Shown: positions 8,226-15,991 of the stretch, in pieces
How the letters are laid out: every line of letters starts with the position of its first letter
Numbering within the stretch: the stretch's first letter is position 1
Source: Chimaeribacter coloradensis
GTDB lineage: Bacteria > Pseudomonadota > Gammaproteobacteria > Enterobacterales > Enterobacteriaceae
Direction: 5' to 3'
Length of the DNA: 64,000 nt
NCBI RefSeq assembly: GCF_002858715.1
Contig: NZ_PJZH01000006.1
Coordinates: 1-64,000 of the forward strand
The notes under the pieces: generated by a model
The model's database searches: none
The model's input: the letters and a program-made list of their open reading frames with translations, nothing else
What the model was told of the DNA's origin: nothing
Program-made: the position numbers and the translations under genes

Positions 8226-8861
8226 ATGGATATTTTATCGCCAGGTTTTGACGCATTGCGCGCCAAGCTGCGTGGAAAACCAGCACTCCCGCCGCCGGAA
8301 AACGCGGAAAACCAGAACCTTAACTATACTGAACGCTATGTCGACTCAACACGGGATGTACCTATGATCAAAACAATGGAAGAACTCGATAAGGTCCGTG
8401 ATGACTGTTACCGCCTGGTCACCCGTCGATCGTCACTTTCCGGCGTGGCTTCCGCCGTGCCGCTGCCGGGCGTGGATGTCGGTTCCGATGCCGCCATTCT
8501 GCTGGAGATGTTGCCGGCCATCAGCAAGCGGTTTGAGCTGTCCGATGCGGACATCGAAGCGCTGGATCCCACCACCAAAGCGCTGGTGCTGACCACCGCA
8601 GGCAGCATCGGATCGAAAGTGATTGGCCACGCGGTCACGCGGGATCTGGTGATCCGGTTGCTGAAAAAAGTCGGCGTGAAAATGGCGTCGAAACAACTGG
8701 TGAAATATGTGCCTTTTGCCGGACAGATTATTGCCGCCGGCATTGGCTTCACCGCCATGAAATATATCGGCAACGCCCACGTCAATGCCTGTTATCAGGT
8801 GGCAAAAGCCTATCTCGGTCACCCGGAAAACAGTGAAAACCGGGTATTACCCAAGGTGTAA
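8226..8861 (+). CDS. Hypothetical protein with DUF697-like hydrophobic domain
   Basis: A 211-residue protein. The first 50 residues are polar and Pro/Asn rich. From about residue 70 it has alternating glycine-rich hydrophobic stretches: SGVASAVPLPGVDVGSDAAI, TAGSIGSKVIGHAVT and KYVPFAGQIIAAGIGFTAMK. The PGVDVGSD...VPFAG spacing resembles the C-terminal membrane-associating region (DUF697/YcjF-like) found fused to GTPases. No GTPase domain is present. GGGGCG precedes the ATG. It may be a membrane-associated stress protein, but function is not assignable from sequence. The divergent DUF3750 gene shares its promoter region, so the two may be co-regulated. Confidence 0.6.
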   Translation: MDILSPGFDALRAKLRGKPALPPPENAENQNLNYTERYVDSTRDVPMIKTMEELDKVRDDCYRLVTRRSSLSGVASAVPLPGVDVGSDAAILLEMLPAISKRFELSDADIEALDPTTKALVLTTAGSIGSKVIGHAVTRDLVIRLLKKVGVKMASKQLVKYVPFAGQIIAAGIGFTAMKYIGNAHVNACYQVAKAYLGHPENSENRVLPKV

Positions 8862-8905
8862 CCTTATTTCCCGCTTCTCTGATGAGGCGGGAAATAACCC
8901 ATACG

Positions 8906-9997
8906 CTATGCCATCCGGCTATTTTCGACGTTAAGCCGGTCGCCTTTATATTTGTGGTTTAAATTTTCTACGTTATCCTGCTCAATAATGCTGAACAGAT
9001 AGTCAGAGTATTTTTCCAGCGCCTCCTGCATCTGGTCAATATAATCGTGGCGGTCGTAGGTGCGGTCCAGCCCCACCAGACTCTGGTTGAGGATTTTCCG
9101 GGAGACATCACTGGTGACATTCAGCGCCGCCAGGCAGCTCCGGGCGGTACGGCGCAGATCGCGCGGCGAAAAGGGTTCCAGCGTTGGCATGGTCGGGTCG
9201 CTGGTCATGCGCCGTAACGCCTGGCTGAGCACCACTTTAGACATCGGCGCGTCCGGTTTTTTACTGGACGGCACCAGCCATTCACTGCCTTTTCCGGCGG
9301 CGATCAGCTTCTCAATGCAGAGCGCCATGATCGGGCTGATTGGCAGCCGGTGATCGCGGTGGGATTTGTTGCGGTTACCCTGGTTCCACATGCCATTTTC
9401 CAGATCGAACTCGCTGACCCTGGCGCGCAGCACTTCATCCGGGCGGCGCGCGGCGGCCAGCACCAGCCGGGAGGCCCAGCGCGTTGACTCGCTGACGTTG
9501 TGGTAATCCCAGATATGCCAGAAGACCCAGATTTCGGCCTCAGAGAGTGTACGTTCGCGCGGCGCAGGCGCAGTACCGCCCACTTTATTGATCGGAATGT
9601 CCCCAACCGGGGATTGTGCCAGATAGCCCTGATAGACACACCAGGCGAGAAACTGCTTCATCAGCGAAAAGACGCGCTTACTCTGGACAATTTTCCCCTG
9701 CATGATCAGCGGGTTGGTCAGCCGGTTTACCGTGACTTTGCTTATCTTAGAAATGGGCAGGTCGCCGATTTTCGGCATCACATGGATCAGGATGCAGTGC
9801 ACCCCCAGCTCCGGCCGCCGCCGGGTGACCATCAGCGACAACCGGGTAAACAGCATAAAGGCTTTGCTGAACACCGGGTCATCGTCCGAGTAGTCTTCCA
9901 GCGCCTCAATCGGCGCGTCGAGCGTGGCGGTCAGGTAAGCGATGGTTTCCGCCGAGCAGTTCTCCGCCGCTTTTTCAATGTTAAAGCCTTTTATCAT
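8906..9997 (-). CDS. Tyrosine recombinase (phage-type integrase), divergent catalytic set
   Basis: A 363-residue tyrosine recombinase. The N-terminal 160 residues are helical core-binding-like sequence. The catalytic domain shows LAAARRPDEVLRAR (box I Arg, about residue 184), the HRLPIS beta-hairpin, SPRDLRRTARS (box II, Arg at about 282) and SLVGLDRTYDRHDY (nucleophile Tyr at about 314). The box II HxxR His is Arg, and the second His/Trp position is Gln, so it departs from the usual R-H-R-H-Y set. ATG 9997 follows a GGGGGGA ribosome site and is chosen over 10027. There are no phage genes, transposase or tRNA next to it. A perfect 13-bp inverted repeat with 7-bp spacer lies 45 bp upstream. 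Confidence 0.82.
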   Translation of the reverse strand: MIKGFNIEKAAENCSAETIAYLTATLDAPIEALEDYSDDDPVFSKAFMLFTRLSLMVTRRRPELGVHCILIHVMPKIGDLPISKISKVTVNRLTNPLIMQGKIVQSKRVFSLMKQFLAWCVYQGYLAQSPVGDIPINKVGGTAPAPRERTLSEAEIWVFWHIWDYHNVSESTRWASRLVLAAARRPDEVLRARVSEFDLENGMWNQGNRNKSHRDHRLPISPIMALCIEKLIAAGKGSEWLVPSSKKPDAPMSKVVLSQALRRMTSDPTMPTLEPFSPRDLRRTARSCLAALNVTSDVSRKILNQSLVGLDRTYDRHDYIDQMQEALEKYSDYLFSIIEQDNVENLNHKYKGDRLNVENSRMA

Positions 9998-10041
9998 CAG
10001 TGATCCCCCCAGTATTTCCCGTAGCATACCGTGCCGGAAGA

Positions 10042-10074
10042 AATGATTCCATACCTTACAAGTATGGAATCATT
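10042..10074. repeat. Perfect 13-7-13 inverted repeat, candidate recombination core or operator
   Basis: AATGATTCCATAC at 10042-10054 and its exact complement at 10062-10074 flank the 7-nt spacer CTTACAA. The geometry equals that of tyrosine-recombinase crossover sites (two 11-13 bp arms, 6-8 bp spacer), and it lies immediately upstream of the recombinase start at 9997. An operator for autoregulation is the main alternative. Confidence 0.6.
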
Positions 10075-10557
10075 ATGGCGTATTTTGAGGGTTTCTATGC
10101 GGGGAAGATGAGGGGATGATGGTTACAGACAGAAAGCCTGTGGCCCGGATGTTCATGCTGTTTTATGAGCTACCCGATGCTAAGAAGTAAAAATGAAAAG
10201 GCTCCTATGAGAGCCTTAACGATAGGTGCAGCTTAGCAACCTTCAGATGTTTCGCCTGCTTTGCCGGTTCTGCCACATCCCTCTCTTTTTCATACTGCCA
10301 GGCTTAACCCGCTAGCCCCCTCAATGCAGATCAGAACGCTACAGAGCCATCGCTTTTGATGATCAATTTTTAGTGTGCTTAACCATAACGCCTCTTGTCT
10401 GGCTTACAGCCAGAGAGAGTACTGAAAGCATGTCAAAAGAGTACCAATAAGGCACCTTATCAGTACCTTTTGAACAGGATAATGATGGCAAAAAAAGCCT
10501 TATATTTCCGTTTGCTATACTTTTCCCATAACGCATTGAGAGATAACCGGAGAGAGA
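10075..10557. other. Non-coding region with several inverted repeats
   Basis: No convincing gene; short ORFs here lack ribosome sites. It holds a 7-bp-stem hairpin (AAGGCTC/GAGCCTT) at 10198-10217, a compact stem TCTGGCT/AGCCAGA at 10398-10414, and an operator-like imperfect repeat GTACCAATAAGG / CCTTATCAGTAC at 10441-10466 (10 of 12 paired), 92 bp before the cupin gene. Base composition is lower in GC than the flanking genes. A small RNA is possible but unsupported. Confidence 0.45.
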
Positions 10558-10953
10558 ATGGCCCAGCAAAAAAGCACTTCTGAAGAATCTGATGTACAGG
10601 CGGAAGAGATACTCAGCACCTGCGTTGACCTGAACGGAAACGCCTACCGTTACCCGGCGGGCAAGGCGCAGCTTTCGGTGATGCGCCTGAGCCTGCCGCC
10701 CCATACTGCGTTGCCCTGGCATACCCACGCGATGCCCAATATCGCTTATCTGCTGTCCGGGGAGTTGACGGTAGAGGATAAAGAGACCGGACGGACGCAT
10801 ACGTTCTATGCCGGGCAGGCCATCAATGAGTCGGTAAACAGTGCCCACCGTGGCTACACCACCGGGCAAGGGGCTGAACTGGTGATCACCTACGCGGGCG
10901 TCGAAGGGCAAACGCTTACCGACCCGCTGCCGGGTGAACCGGAAGAGTTCTGA
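10558..10953 (+). CDS. Cupin-domain protein
   Basis: A 131-residue single-domain cupin. The first metal motif is PWHTHAMPNIAYLLSGELTV (H-x-H and the distal Glu, about residues 58-77) and the second is around GQAINESVNSAHRGYT. Such proteins bind a divalent metal and serve as small dioxygenases, isomerases or ligand sensors. CCGGAGAGAGA precedes the ATG. It stands alone between the recombinase and the LacI locus. An inverted repeat at 10441-10466 may be its operator. Specific function unknown. Confidence 0.8.
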   Translation: MAQQKSTSEESDVQAEEILSTCVDLNGNAYRYPAGKAQLSVMRLSLPPHTALPWHTHAMPNIAYLLSGELTVEDKETGRTHTFYAGQAINESVNSAHRGYTTGQGAELVITYAGVEGQTLTDPLPGEPEEF

Positions 10954-11339
10954 TGTCACTTATGGCCGGGAGGTTAACGGCTTTCCGGCGTGGTGAGGCG
11001 TGATAAACAGGCAAACCGGACAGCGCTTTTTCCGCGCCATGCGTATGTTGCAAAAATTAACACGCAAGGCTGTCTGATTTCCCCTTTCTTCTTAGCCCAT
11101 TCACGCTGATTTCTGAGTAATTCACTATAAATTAAGAGCTTGAGAACGTTTGCCCAAATTTTGCACCCGATTGCAAAAAGCGTTTGCAATCGGGTGCAAA
11201 GATCAACATAATCGCAACATTAGCAGCATCACCCAGTCATCCCTGTTTCTGCGCCCATCACGGGCAGCGTGAAAGGTTTCTTTTCCGGTGTGTTTGACGT
11301 TCAATGCAGGGCAAACACACGGACAAAAACGCAGGGTCT
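10954..11339. other. Promoter region of the LacI gene
   Basis: A 386-bp non-coding interval of lower GC than its neighbours. It contains the long inverted repeat at 11160-11200 and, within the probable 5' leader, a 9-bp inverted repeat GTGTGTTTG / CAAACACAC at 11288-11320. No other gene was seen. Confidence 0.6.
11160..11200. promoter_or_regulatory. Perfect 18-bp inverted repeat, likely LacI-family operator
   Basis: TTTGCACCCGATTGCAAA at 11160-11177 is mirrored exactly at 11183-11200 around the spacer AAGCG. Each arm contains TTGCAA-type half sites common in LacI/GalR operators, and the inner part reads TTGCAAAAAGCGTTTGCAA. It is 140 bp before the regulator's start. A related element lies at 17962-17983 before the sugar porter. 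Confidence 0.75.
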
Positions 11340-12359
11340 ATGACGAAAAAAGATGAAGCGGGACTGCATCGCAAAGCCACCGCCAGCGATGTGGCCATGT
11401 TGGCAGGCGTCTCCAAATGGACGGTTTCCCGGGCCTTTACCCCCGGTGCCTCAATTTCAGACAAAGCGCGGGCGCAGGTTGAGGCCGCCGCCAGGGCGTT
11501 GGGCTACCGGCCTAATTTGCTGGCACGCAGCCTCTCGCAGAAGCGGACGCACATTATCGGCGTGGCGATTGATGAACTGAAAAACCCGCATTCGATGCTG
11601 ATGCTGGATGCGGTGACCCGGCAACTGCAGGCGCGCGGCTATATGGCGCTGCTGCTGAACATCACGGCCGGTGAACACTACCGCTCGGTGATGGACATGG
11701 CCGATCAGCTTCAGGTAGACGGCATCCTGTTCCTCGGGACAGTGCTGACCGAAGAGCTGATCGACGTCGCCCACGATCTGCACCATATCCCGCTGGTGCA
11801 GGTGGGCCGCAATACCGACGATGCCGGCATCGCCGTGGTTAACACCGACGGCTACCGGGCAGGCGGCGAGATCGCGGCGCTGCTGCTGGCGCAGGGGTAT
11901 ACCCGCTTCGGTTATATGAAAGGGCCGGATACCGCCTCTAACCACCTGCTGCGGATGGAAGGGTACCGCGACGGGCTGGCGGCGGCCGGTTACCCGCTCA
12001 GCCTGCACCTCACCGCCGGGCACTATGACCGCACGCTGGCCTACCAGGCGATGACGGCCTATCTGGACGCCGTGCCGCCTGCGGATCGCGTGGAGGCGCT
12101 GTTTTGTGAGAATGACATCCTGGCGCTGGGCGCGCTGGAGGCGCTGCAGGTGACCGGCCAGTCACATCAGGTGGCGATCGTGGGGTTCGATGATATTGAC
12201 GAAGCCGGCGCGCCGGGCTGGCAGTTAACCAGCTACCGCCAGCACACGGAAAGATTGATCGACGAGGCGCTTAACCGCCTTATCGAAGATCGTGCCACTG
12301 ACGAAGGCGAGTGGCGTTATGGTGAGCTGCGTATCAGGCGGTCCCACCTGAAAATGTGA
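11340..12359 (+). CDS. LacI-family transcriptional regulator
   Basis: The N-terminal LacI helix-turn-helix reads TASDVAMLAGVSKWTVSRAF, with the hinge YRPNLLARSLSQKRTH. A type-1 periplasmic-binding-like effector domain follows (IIGVAIDELKNPH, GILFLGTVLTEE, VAIVGFDDIDEAGAPGWQLT), the latter matching the GFDD motif near the C-terminus. The total is about 339 residues, normal. ATG 11340 has a CAGGG site; 11304 has none and would overlap the leader repeat. Wording of the motifs resembles gluconate (GntR/IdnR-type) regulators. It heads a rightward cluster of sugar-oxidation genes and is probably their repressor, with autoregulation through 11160-11200 and 11288-11320. Confidence 0.9.
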   Translation: MTKKDEAGLHRKATASDVAMLAGVSKWTVSRAFTPGASISDKARAQVEAAARALGYRPNLLARSLSQKRTHIIGVAIDELKNPHSMLMLDAVTRQLQARGYMALLLNITAGEHYRSVMDMADQLQVDGILFLGTVLTEELIDVAHDLHHIPLVQVGRNTDDAGIAVVNTDGYRAGGEIAALLLAQGYTRFGYMKGPDTASNHLLRMEGYRDGLAAAGYPLSLHLTAGHYDRTLAYQAMTAYLDAVPPADRVEALFCENDILALGALEALQVTGQSHQVAIVGFDDIDEAGAPGWQLTSYRQHTERLIDEALNRLIEDRATDEGEWRYGELRIRRSHLKM

Positions 12360-12377
12360 AATGGACAAGGAGGAGAG

Positions 12378-13205
12378 ATGAAGTTTGCATTGCACGGGGT
12401 ATCCGTCTGGCACAGCAATGCCGTCACCCAGCTGCGTATTGCCCGGGAAACCGGCTACACCGGCCTGGAGCTGCTGCCTGAACATCTGTTCCGTTACCTG
12501 GACAATGGCGGCAGCTATGCCGGTTACCGCCAATTGATGGAGAAATACCAGATAACGATCACCTGCCTGAATGCCCTGAAGCGCATTGGCCGCCACCAGC
12601 CCGAAGAGCGCGCGACCATGCTGCAGGAGGCGGAGAAACTCTGCCGGGCTGCCGTGGAGCTGGGCTGCCCGGTGGTGCAGATCATGGCGCTGACGGAGCT
12701 TGACTCTCTTCCTGAAGCACGCCGGAACGCCATTCTGCGTGAGAACATCAGTGCCATTGCTGACATCGGCAAGCCGCTGGGCATCAGGTTCCAGATCGAG
12801 GTAGTGGCGTTTACCGCCTTCAACTCCCTGCAACAGGCGCTGGAGATTATCCGGCAAACCGGCAAAGACAATGTCGGCGTGGTCATCGATTTCTGGCACC
12901 TGCATGCCGGTGGAAACACCCGCCCCGATGAGGTGGCCGCGATGGACCCCTCCCTTATCTATGGGGTGCATTTCTGCGATGGCCGTGCCGCCCGCCCTGG
13001 TGAAGCCTGGGACGAGTGGGTGCAGCGTAACTATGCGCCGGGGGAAGGTGACGTCGACATCCCGGCCTGGGTCAGCGCCGTCCGGGCCACCGGCTATGAC
13101 GGCGTCTGGTCACCTGAACTGCTCAGCCCGCGCAACTGGGAGCATGACCTCTGGGACATTGCCGCCGGTTGCCTCGACAGCATGAAAGCCTGCGATCTCC
13201 ATTAA
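12378..13205 (+). CDS. TIM-barrel sugar phosphate isomerase/epimerase family protein
   Basis: A 275-residue xylose-isomerase-like TIM barrel. It opens KFALHGVSVW, then GYTGLELLPEHL; IEVVAFTAFNSLQQAL gives a metal-ligand Glu; VGVVIDFWHLHAGGN gives the Asp/His ligands; IYGVHFCDGRAARPGE and GEGDVDIPAWV are typical; WSPELLSPRNWE ends with the last Glu ligand. Members act as epimerases, isomerases, inosose dehydratases or 3-keto-glycoside lyases. AAGGAGGAGAG lies before the ATG, 18 bp after the lacI stop, so the two are co-transcribed. The substrate is probably a product of the dehydrogenase encoded downstream, by inference from position only. Confidence 0.82.
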   Translation: MKFALHGVSVWHSNAVTQLRIARETGYTGLELLPEHLFRYLDNGGSYAGYRQLMEKYQITITCLNALKRIGRHQPEERATMLQEAEKLCRAAVELGCPVVQIMALTELDSLPEARRNAILRENISAIADIGKPLGIRFQIEVVAFTAFNSLQQALEIIRQTGKDNVGVVIDFWHLHAGGNTRPDEVAAMDPSLIYGVHFCDGRAARPGEAWDEWVQRNYAPGEGDVDIPAWVSAVRATGYDGVWSPELLSPRNWEHDLWDIAAGCLDSMKACDLH

Positions 13206-13476
13206 TCCGGCGTTAACCCACCGGGGCGGCTGCTGACGGCCCCCCGGTAACACGCTGCGCCGGGCGCAGAGCTCTCCCTCTGGGTAACCCGGTTAACCCC
13301 CTTTTTAGTTGATGCGTTCCCTCCCGTGGAACGTACCCACAGTCACGCCCGCAGGGCATAAAAACTTGTTTCAAGACAGGGCGGGCAGGCTGTGGCCGTT
13401 TCCTGGGGCGTGGCGCAACTGAAATAAACCACAGCGTTATTTTCCGGCAATGTTGCCGGCTATTAAGGAAACAGAC
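13206..13476. other. Intergenic region before the dehydrogenase operon
   Basis: GC-rich hairpin-forming sequence follows the isomerase gene around 13219-13250. An inverted repeat CGTTCC/GGAACG at 13315-13333 could be a regulatory site for the dehydrogenase operon starting at 13477. No gene. Confidence 0.4.
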
Positions 13477-14205
13477 ATGAACCGGAGAGAGGCCCTCTTT
13501 TCATTAAGTTCACTGGTGGCGTCACTGGCCGTGGTGCCCAGAGTGGGCGCACGCGAGCTGCATAATGTGCCGCCGGAAACGCCGCTGAACGCCGACCACC
13601 TGCCGCAACCCGCGCGGCTGGGCGGCTATCAGGTGCTGACGGACGAAACCGCACGTAAAAATCTGACCGCCGTGTTTGACCGGCTGATCCCGGCCGATGA
13701 GCACGGCCCCTCTGCCAGCGAGGCGGGCTGCATTGAATTTATCGATAACGAACTGGCGGGCGACTACGGCAGCGGGGCCGCGCTCTACCTGCAAGGGCCG
13801 CTGCGCCCGGAGAACGAGGCAGCGCTGATGGGCAGCCCGCAGTTCCTCGCCCCGCCGCGCGAGCGCTATCTCGCCGGGTTACAGGCGCTGGAAGCCTGGG
13901 CGCAGCGGACGTATCACACCGCGTTCCATGCGCTGACGGCCGATCAGATTGACGCCTGCCTGACAGGGCTGGAGAGCGGGCAGCTCACGCTGGCAGCTGA
14001 CGTCGACAGCCGGGCCTTTTTTGAACTGATGTTGCAGAACGCCCGCGAAGGCTACCTGGCCGACCCGATGTATGGCGGCAATAAAAATATGGCGGGCTGG
14101 AAGATGATCGGTTTCCCCGGTGCCCGTTACGACTACCGGCCCTATATCGACCGCCGGAACGAAGATTTGGGTCTTATTCCTGTCAGCCTGATCCCCAACG
14201 ATTAA
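13477..14205 (+). CDS. Gluconate 2-dehydrogenase subunit 3 family protein (small subunit)
   Basis: A 242-residue small subunit of a membrane-associated FAD dehydrogenase. The N-terminus MNRREALFSLSSLVASLAVV carries a twin-arginine (RR) motif followed by a hydrophobic stretch, so the subunit is Tat-exported and probably carries the FAD subunit with it. FDRLIPADEHGPSASEAGCI and NAREGYLADPMYGGNKNMAG followed by W are the signature of this family. AAGGAAACAGAC precedes ATG 13477; the 13450 start would hide the Tat signal. It is followed within 14 bp by the FAD subunit and then the cytochrome. The complex type covers gluconate, sorbitol, glucose-3 and lactose-3 dehydrogenases, so the sugar is uncertain. 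Confidence 0.9.
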   Translation: MNRREALFSLSSLVASLAVVPRVGARELHNVPPETPLNADHLPQPARLGGYQVLTDETARKNLTAVFDRLIPADEHGPSASEAGCIEFIDNELAGDYGSGAALYLQGPLRPENEAALMGSPQFLAPPRERYLAGLQALEAWAQRTYHTAFHALTADQIDACLTGLESGQLTLAADVDSRAFFELMLQNAREGYLADPMYGGNKNMAGWKMIGFPGARYDYRPYIDRRNEDLGLIPVSLIPND

Positions 14206-14219
14206 TAAGCAGAGCATTT

Positions 14220-15989
14220 ATGTCGCAGATAAGAAAAAAAGCGGATGTGGTCATTGTCGGCCTGGGCTGGTCTGGTTCCGTGATGGCTGAGGAGCTGACG
14301 CGCGCCGGGTTGAATGTGGTGGCGATTGAACGCGGCGCATGGCGTGACACCTCCACCGACTTCCCGCCCGCTGTAGACCCGGACGAGTTGCGCTGGCGCA
14401 TCCGCCGTAAAATCATGCAGCCGATGAGTGTGGAAACCACCACCTTCCGTAACCGCAGCAACCAGGACGCCGCCCCGGTGCGCAACTGGTCAGCCTTCCA
14501 GTTTGGCTGGAACGTGGGCGGCGCAGGCACCCACTGGGCCGGGATGTCCTGGCGCTTCTCGCCGTGGGATTTTGAGATAGCCACCCAGACCCGCGAGCGT
14601 TACGGCGCAGCCAAAATGCGCGGGCTGCAACTCCAGGACTGGGGCGTGACCTATGAGGAGATGGCCCCGTTCTACGACCGCTTCGAGCGCATCGCCGGGA
14701 CATCCGGCATTGCCGGTAACCTGAATGGCCAGACCCAGCCGGGCGGCAACCCGTTTGAGGGGCCGCGCACGCGCGACTACCCGACCCCGCCGCTGAAAGA
14801 TACACACTGGATGCGCAAATACCGGGAAACCACCCAACGGATGGGCTACCACCCCTTCACCATCCCGGCCGGCAATATCTCCCAGGCCTACGTCAACCCG
14901 CTGGGGGTGACAATGGGGCCGTGCACCTACTGCGGCTTTTGCGATTTCCACGGCTGTGGCAACTTCTCCAAATCCTCACCGCAGGCCTGCATTCTGCCTG
15001 CGCTGATGCGCCGCCCCAATTTTACCCTGCTGACCGACACCGAAGTGCTGCACGCGGTGAAGCACGCGGACGGGAAAACTGTCACCGGGGTGAAATTTGT
15101 CACCAAAGAGGGGGAAGAGGGGTTCCAGCCGGCCGATATCGTCTGCATCACCGCCTACCAGATGGATAACGTGCGCCTGATGCTGCTCTCCGGCGTGGGC
15201 GAACAGTATGACCCGCGCACCGGCCGCGGCACCGTGGGCCGCAACTACAGCTACCAGACCTGCTCGATGGTGACCGGCTTCTTTGATAATGAGCATATGA
15301 ACCCGTTCATCGGCGGCGGCGCGCTGGGCGTGCAGATTGACGACCTCAACGGCGACAACTTCGACCACAGCGATCTCAACTTCATCGGCGGGGCGGGCAT
15401 CATGGGCTTCTCCACCAACGGGCGGCCCATCCAGAACATGGACAGCCTGCGGCCCGGCACCCCACGCTGGGGATCGGCGTGGAAAGCGGGCTACGCGCGG
15501 GATTACCAGACCGCCGCCGCCATCTTCTGCCAGGGTACCTCGATGCCGGTGCGGGACGCCTGGCTGGATCTCGACCCGACCTATAAAGACCGCCACGGCC
15601 AGCCGCTGTTGCGCATGACGTTTGACTGGAATCAGAACGATATCAACATGTCGTCCTACATCACCGACCGCGCGGCCGCCATCATGAAAGAGGTGGGCGG
15701 CAAACACCTGGTGATTGATAACCAGGCGGAGCGGGCATGGAACCCCTATATGCAGCACAGCTCCCATACCATCGGCGGCGCGGTGATGGGCGCTGACCCG
15801 ACTACCTCGGCGGTCAACCCCTGGCTGCAAAGCTGGGACGCCCACAACCTGTTTGTGGTGGGCGCATCCGCCTTCCCGAACAACGGCGGCTATAACCCGA
15901 CCCTGACCGTGGGGGCGCTGGCCATCCGCGCCGCGCAGGCGATCCACCAGACCTATATCAACAACCCTGCACCGCTGGTGGGAGGCTGA
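14220..15989 (+). CDS. FAD-dependent GMC oxidoreductase, large subunit of sugar dehydrogenase
   Basis: A 589-residue GMC-family catalytic subunit. DVVIVGLGWSGSVMAEEL is the FAD-binding GxGxxG fold (residues 9-26), NVGGAGTHWAGMSWR is the second flavin motif, and CTYCGFCDFHGCGNF is a cysteine cluster like that which holds a 3Fe-4S centre in the related FAD glucose dehydrogenase (recalled). The C-terminal SSHTIGGAVMG and NNGGYNPTLTVGALAIRAA contain the catalytic His and Asn. There is no signal peptide of its own; export probably relies on the Tat signal of the preceding subunit. It oxidises a sugar or sugar acid in the periplasm and passes electrons to the cytochrome encoded two bases downstream. 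Confidence 0.9.
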   Translation: MSQIRKKADVVIVGLGWSGSVMAEELTRAGLNVVAIERGAWRDTSTDFPPAVDPDELRWRIRRKIMQPMSVETTTFRNRSNQDAAPVRNWSAFQFGWNVGGAGTHWAGMSWRFSPWDFEIATQTRERYGAAKMRGLQLQDWGVTYEEMAPFYDRFERIAGTSGIAGNLNGQTQPGGNPFEGPRTRDYPTPPLKDTHWMRKYRETTQRMGYHPFTIPAGNISQAYVNPLGVTMGPCTYCGFCDFHGCGNFSKSSPQACILPALMRRPNFTLLTDTEVLHAVKHADGKTVTGVKFVTKEGEEGFQPADIVCITAYQMDNVRLMLLSGVGEQYDPRTGRGTVGRNYSYQTCSMVTGFFDNEHMNPFIGGGALGVQIDDLNGDNFDHSDLNFIGGAGIMGFSTNGRPIQNMDSLRPGTPRWGSAWKAGYARDYQTAAAIFCQGTSMPVRDAWLDLDPTYKDRHGQPLLRMTFDWNQNDINMSSYITDRAAAIMKEVGGKHLVIDNQAERAWNPYMQHSSHTIGGAVMGADPTTSAVNPWLQSWDAHNLFVVGASAFPNNGGYNPTLTVGALAIRAAQAIHQTYINNPAPLVGG

Positions 15990-15991
15990 CC

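Noticed and set aside
10395-10583. A 62-residue ORF in the gap before the cupin
   Set aside because: No ribosome site and it overlaps the operator-like repeat and the cupin start.
10363-10959. Possible leftward gene opposite the cupin
   Set aside because: It shows no domain and overlaps the cupin motifs of the rightward gene, which has a good ribosome site.
11304-11339. Upstream start for the LacI gene
   Set aside because: It lacks a Shine-Dalgarno and would cover the 9-bp inverted repeat of the leader.
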